From the NCBI GenBank assembly GCA_017547395.1, contig JAFYPS010000238.1, positions 1-8,241 on the forward strand: DNA of 8,241 nt. Direction: 5' to 3'. The DNA comes from Clostridia bacterium (GTDB lineage Bacteria > Bacillota_A > Clostridia > Oscillospirales > CAG-272). A program made the translations under genes and the position numbers. Of this stretch, positions 5,394 through 8,241 are shown in pieces; the first letter of the stretch is position 1; the number at the start of each line of letters is the position of its first letter. The notes under the pieces were generated by a model. It was not told where the DNA came from. It did not search any database and saw only the letters and a program-made list of their open reading frames with translations.

Positions 5394-5409
5394 ATGTTCG
5401 CAGGAACAT
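5394..5409. promoter_or_regulatory. Perfect dyad in the HU 5' leader
   Basis: ATGTTC and GAACAT, six perfect base pairs with a 4-nt centre, lie about 10-25 nt downstream of the predicted start point. It could be an operator or a small leader RNA hairpin. The half-sites (GTTC-N4-GAAC) are opposite to the Gram-positive LexA box (GAAC-N4-GTTC), so it is not called as a LexA site. Confidence 0.45.
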
Positions 5410-5426
5410 ATTTTCCTACTGATACC

Positions 5427-5455
5427 ATTTTACCACTTCAAAGGATACATTTCAA
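5427..5455 (-). promoter_or_regulatory. Sigma-A promoter of the HU gene
   Basis: On the minus strand TTGAAA (5455-5450) and TAAAAT (5432-5427) are separated by exactly 17 bp. Each hexamer matches the vegetative consensus at 5 of 6 positions. Transcription would begin near 5420, giving a leader of about 60 nt. Confidence 0.8.
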
Positions 5456-5467
5456 GTATTTTTTAAG

Positions 5468-5496
5468 AAAAATTGGCTCTAAATGCCTGTATTTTT
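5468..5496 (-). terminator. Weak candidate terminator after mazG
   Basis: A/T runs of five to six bases flank a GGC/GCC mini-stem with a 7-nt loop, overlapping the mazG stop codon and preceding the HU promoter. The stem is short and has mismatches, so termination may be partial. Its position, between mazG and an independently promoted gene, is right for a terminator. Confidence 0.4.
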
Positions 5497-6307
5497 AGTT
5501 ATTTTTACTATTTTTATCAAGTTTTACCTTGTCCCAATAGCAATCAAGCTCACTAAGGGACAAATCTCTCATATCTTTTCCGTCGGCGATAACGCCGTTT
5601 TCCACCCTTTCAAATCGGGAAATAAACTTGTCCGTCGCGTTTGCAAGCGCCTCTTCGGCGGAAATACCGTACTGCCTTGCAGTGTTTACAACTGCAAAAA
5701 GCAGGTCGCCGAGTTCCTCTTTGCGCATTTCCTCGGGCGCTTCGAGAAGCTCCTTGGTTTCTTCTTCTATCTTCTTTGCGGCGTCTGCGGCAGAGGCAAA
5801 GTCAAAGCCGACCTTTGCGGCTTTTTTGCCTACCTTCTGCGCGCGCAGCAGTGCGGGATACTGCTTTGGCACGCTTTTCAGTGTGTCGGTAACGGTGTCG
5901 CGGTGCTTTTCCTTGTTCTTCAGCTTCTCCCAGTTGACAAGTACCTCGTCAGACGTGTCTGCAACGGTGTCGGCAAAAACGTGAGGATGGCGGTAGATAA
6001 GCTTTTGGCAAACCTCGGTAGTAACGTCTTCCATTGTGAAAACACCGTTTTCCTCCTCCATCTGCGTGTGGAACACCACCTGCAAAAGCACGTCGCCAAG
6101 CTCCTCGCGGAGCAAGGCGGTGTTTTTTGTATCTATTGCTTCGCAGACCTCATAAGTTTCCTCAATGAAGTCTTCGCGTATGCTTTCGTGAGTCTGCTCC
6201 GCATCCCACGGGCAGCCCCCCTTGCCGCGCAAAACGCGCATAACGTCGCGGAGATCCTCAAACGAAAAGCGTTCCTTTTCAAGAAGTTTTTTCTTAAGCT
6301 CGTTCAT
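5495..6307 (-). CDS. mazG: Nucleoside triphosphate pyrophosphohydrolase MazG
   Basis: Hydrolyses (d)NTPs to the monophosphate and pyrophosphate in the cytoplasm, a nucleotide-pool house-cleaning role. The 270-residue protein has two tandem MazG units. The first has GGCPWDAEQTH (30-40), EExxE at 49-53 and EELGD at 68-72 (Mg2+-binding Glu49, Glu50 or Glu53, Glu69, Asp72). The second has EEETKEL near 181-187 and EELGD at 197-201. The linker has KVGFDF (165-170), typical of the family. B. subtilis YabN, in the same locus position, has an extra N-terminal methyltransferase-like domain, which is absent here. The ATG is 8 bp after the flippase stop with a weak AGGT site, so the two genes are probably cotranscribed. 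Confidence 0.93.
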   Translation of the reverse strand: MNELKKKLLEKERFSFEDLRDVMRVLRGKGGCPWDAEQTHESIREDFIEETYEVCEAIDTKNTALLREELGDVLLQVVFHTQMEEENGVFTMEDVTTEVCQKLIYRHPHVFADTVADTSDEVLVNWEKLKNKEKHRDTVTDTLKSVPKQYPALLRAQKVGKKAAKVGFDFASAADAAKKIEEETKELLEAPEEMRKEELGDLLFAVVNTARQYGISAEEALANATDKFISRFERVENGVIADGKDMRDLSLSELDCYWDKVKLDKNSKNN

Positions 6308-6315
6308 TTTTTTAC

Positions 6316-8049
6316 CTATTTAACAAGTTTGATTTTATTTAAAAGTCTGTAGATTGTCTTACCCTTGGGGATAAAGTCGAAATCATCTTTTTCAAGTGCG
6401 CCGAGGAGCAAAATCGAAACAAAGTAAACTACTGCCGCGGCGGCGATTGACAAAACTGTCGTTACAAAGTGAGATGAAATGAATTTATCAAGCAGAGTAA
6501 ATGCCAAAACCGCACTCACGCCGCAAAGGGCAGAGGAGATAAGCGGCTTTAAGAACACTCTTTTCACGCTTGGGGCAAAGCCCGCGTACTTTGCGCAGAA
6601 GAAGAAGTTCATAACCACAACCACGATATAGCAGATATCGGTTGAAATCGGTGCGCCGTAAACTCCGATATCGGGGTTGCCGATAAAGACGTAGCTTGCC
6701 GCAATCTTGACAGCCGCACCTACAAGCATTGAAATGAGCGGCAGATAGGGCTTTTTGTGTGCCTGAAGCACGGAGTTTGTTATTGCAAGCATACTTACGA
6801 GGAATGATGAGATTGCGAGTATCGAGAGAAGGGGCGCGGCAAGCGAAGCACTCGTTGTATCGGGGGCAATATACTTCATAAACGAAGCGTCGCCAAGGAG
6901 CGCGTTGCCCTCTGCAGTGTATTTTTCAAGCAGATTTTTCGAGCCGTAGATAAGTGTCAGTATCGGCTCTGCAAGCACTGCCATACCCACGGTACACGGC
7001 ATAGAAAGAATAGCCGCGGTTTTGAGCGAGGAGGTCATAACGCGGTCTGCATTTGCCTTTTCATTGTTGACGAGCAGTGCGCTTATCATAGGCACGAGCG
7101 AGTAGCCTATGGGGTAAACAAGTACGGGAATGAGGTTGAACATCGGTACGGCAAGCGTTGTGTAGTTGCCGTAAAGGGTAGAGGCACCGTCGGCAGTAAA
7201 GCCGATATCCTGAAGTCTGCGTGCAATAACCGTGAGGTCGATGAGGTTTGCAAGCGACATTACCGAGGAGGATAGGGTTACGGGAACCGCCATAACGACA
7301 AGCTCTTTAAGGAGTGTCTTTGTACTGTCACACTTGCGCGTAAGGCTGTCGGGTGCGGCATATTCCGCGTTTACGCCCGCCGTGTTATAGAAGAGCTTCG
7401 TTACCCATATAAACGCCATACCGCAGAAGACTCCGACCGTCAGACCAAAGATAGTCCAAGCCGCAGTTTCGGGCAGTGAATGTCCCTTTGAAATAGACCA
7501 GTTTGCGAGCAGAATTCCCACAAAAAGCTTGCCGAGCGATTCGAGAAGCTGTGAAATCGCAGTCGGCCACATAATCTGGTGTCCCTGAAAATATCCGCGG
7601 AACGCGCTTGTCAGGCAGACAAAGAAGAGTGTGGGTGCTATCGCCATTATGCAGAGCTTTGAGTCGGGGAACTCGGTGAGAGTCGTTGAGAAAAAGTCCG
7701 CGCCAAAGAACATTGCGAGCATTCCGAGTGAGCCTATAATAAAGAAGAGGATGAACGCAATACGCATTATCTTCTTTACCTGGCGGAAATTGCCTGCCGC
7801 ACGTGAGCGGGATACCATATATGATATCGCAACGGGAAGTCCCGCAGTTGAAATCATAAAGAAGGCGGTATAAATTGTGTACGCCGCGTTGAAGTATCCC
7901 ATACCCGTATCGCCGAGAATGTCGTGAAGCGGGATTTTAAAGACAAGCCCGATAAGCTTGACTAAAATATTTGAAATCGTGAGTATAAGCACTCCGTTTA
8001 CAAACAGTTTGGTGCTTTTTCTTTCACTGCTTTGAATTTTTTCGCTCAA
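6316..8049 (-). CDS. Polysaccharide/lipid-linked flippase of the SpoVB/YabM/MurJ (MOP) superfamily
   Basis: A 577-residue polytopic membrane protein. I count 14 hydrophobic segments, as expected for this exporter superfamily, whose members flip lipid-linked cell-wall or polysaccharide precursors. The N-terminal pattern (GVLILTISNILVKLIGLVFK, then LGDTGMGYFN and STAGLPVAISYMVSRSR) is typical of the SpoVB/YabM/YtgP group. It is somewhat longer than SpoVB (about 518 residues). Being upstream of mazG it corresponds by position to B. subtilis yabM, but sequence alone does not tell me whether it acts in sporulation or general wall synthesis. The start is a TTG at 8049, with GAGG about 9 nt before it. 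No ATG or GTG lies in frame between it and the upstream stop. Only about 30 bp separate the start from a repeat border, and I find no clear promoter there. Confidence 0.88.
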   Translation of the reverse strand: MSEKIQSSERKSTKLFVNGVLILTISNILVKLIGLVFKIPLHDILGDTGMGYFNAAYTIYTAFFMISTAGLPVAISYMVSRSRAAGNFRQVKKIMRIAFILFFIIGSLGMLAMFFGADFFSTTLTEFPDSKLCIMAIAPTLFFVCLTSAFRGYFQGHQIMWPTAISQLLESLGKLFVGILLANWSISKGHSLPETAAWTIFGLTVGVFCGMAFIWVTKLFYNTAGVNAEYAAPDSLTRKCDSTKTLLKELVVMAVPVTLSSSVMSLANLIDLTVIARRLQDIGFTADGASTLYGNYTTLAVPMFNLIPVLVYPIGYSLVPMISALLVNNEKANADRVMTSSLKTAAILSMPCTVGMAVLAEPILTLIYGSKNLLEKYTAEGNALLGDASFMKYIAPDTTSASLAAPLLSILAISSFLVSMLAITNSVLQAHKKPYLPLISMLVGAAVKIAASYVFIGNPDIGVYGAPISTDICYIVVVVMNFFFCAKYAGFAPSVKRVFLKPLISSALCGVSAVLAFTLLDKFISSHFVTTVLSIAAAAVVYFVSILLLGALEKDDFDFIPKGKTIYRLLNKIKLVK

Positions 8050-8078
8050 GAGTTGTACCTCGCTATACTGATTATCCT

Positions 8079-8241
8079 GTAAATTAAAGTTTATGGGAGG
8101 AAACGCCGCTGCGGCGGCTACCCCTCACCACCGCCTACGGCGGAGCCTCCCCCAAGGGGGAAGCCTTGTAATTACTGCCTTTAGCCTTCCCCCTCGGGGG
8201 AAGGTGTCACCGAAAGGTGACGGATGAGGGGTTCGTGGCAA
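8079..8241. repeat. Intergenic repeat element D: border box plus inverted pair of two-hairpin REP-like units (continues past window)
   Basis: The left edge is the AT-rich box at 8079-8094, identical at 15 of 16 bases to the reverse complement of 4625-4640. After a GCCGC/GCGGC hairpin (8105-8118) come two units in inverted orientation around an AT-rich centre. Unit 1 (8121-8165) has the hairpins 8131-8143 and 8148-8161. Unit 2 (8185-8231) has a 9-bp stem hairpin at 8185-8204 and GTCACC-GAAA-GGTGAC at 8206-8221, ending GGATGAGGGG. The paired layout resembles BIMEs. No gene is seen in this stretch. Confidence 0.8.

Noticed and set aside
5394..5409. LexA/SOS box in the HU leader
   Set aside because: The half-sites are in the reverse order (GTTC-N4-GAAC instead of GAAC-N4-GTTC), so it is kept only as an unassigned dyad.
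5483..6352. Long + strand frame of 289 codons opposite mazG
   Set aside because: The minus strand encodes an intact MazG with both metal-binding motifs. The + frame has no recognisable family and runs through the end of the flippase gene.
8050..8100. Promoter for the flippase gene, with GATAAT (8069-8074, minus strand) as -10
   Set aside because: No acceptable -35 lies 16-18 bp upstream, and that stretch is the repeat border, so no promoter is called.
481..8241. CRISPR array from the repeated intergenic motifs
   Set aside because: Copies are few, in both orientations and kilobases apart, with no regular spacers and no cas genes.

Overview
The window looks like chromosomal DNA of an endospore-forming, low-to-mid GC anaerobic Firmicute, most likely an uncultured gut clostridium of the Oscillospiraceae/Ruminococcaceae kind. 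The evidence is the yabP-yabQ-divIC sporulation and division cluster, a sigma-E-type promoter, a clostridial-style HU, an oxygen-sensitive class I fumarase subunit, and GC-rich palindromic intergenic repeats of the sort common in these genomes. This placement is inference from gene content, not a database match.

Layout. At the left edge (2-481, + strand) is the 3' part of a membrane protein gene. Every other gene is on the minus strand. Read in transcription order from the right: a 14-helix SpoVB/MurJ-superfamily flippase (8049-6316), MazG (6307-5495), a separately promoted HU gene (5361-5086), a terminator, and rqcP/yabO (5027-4785). A 340-base gene-free stretch full of repeats follows. Then comes a compact operon: yabP (4444), yabQ, divIC, a class I fumarase alpha subunit, a Thr-rich membrane-anchored serine hydrolase, and a 4'-phosphopantetheinyl transferase ending at 666, closed by a rho-independent terminator. 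The flippase-mazG-rqcP-yabP-yabQ-divIC order matches the yabM-yabN-yabO-yabP-yabQ-divIC order of Bacillus subtilis, with HU inserted and three extra genes added after divIC.

How the genes work together. The yabP operon has a near-consensus sigma-E promoter (4465-4493) and its members are 0-16 bp apart or overlapping. The fumarase subunit, serine hydrolase and PPTase are therefore probably co-expressed with cortex-formation genes in the mother cell. The serine hydrolase may act on peptidoglycan. The fumarase alpha gene has no beta-subunit partner here.

The most unusual material is intergenic. A 16-bp AT-rich box (RTAAATTAAWGTTTAY, either orientation, with small deviations) occurs six times and borders three different GC-rich palindromic cores at 481-634, 4493-4793 and 8079-end. 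Two near-identical ~150-bp elements lie in inverted orientation just outside the promoter and terminator of the yabP operon, so the whole operon is a bounded, potentially invertible cassette. Within each element the two arms differ by compensatory base-pair changes, which argues for selected hairpin structure.
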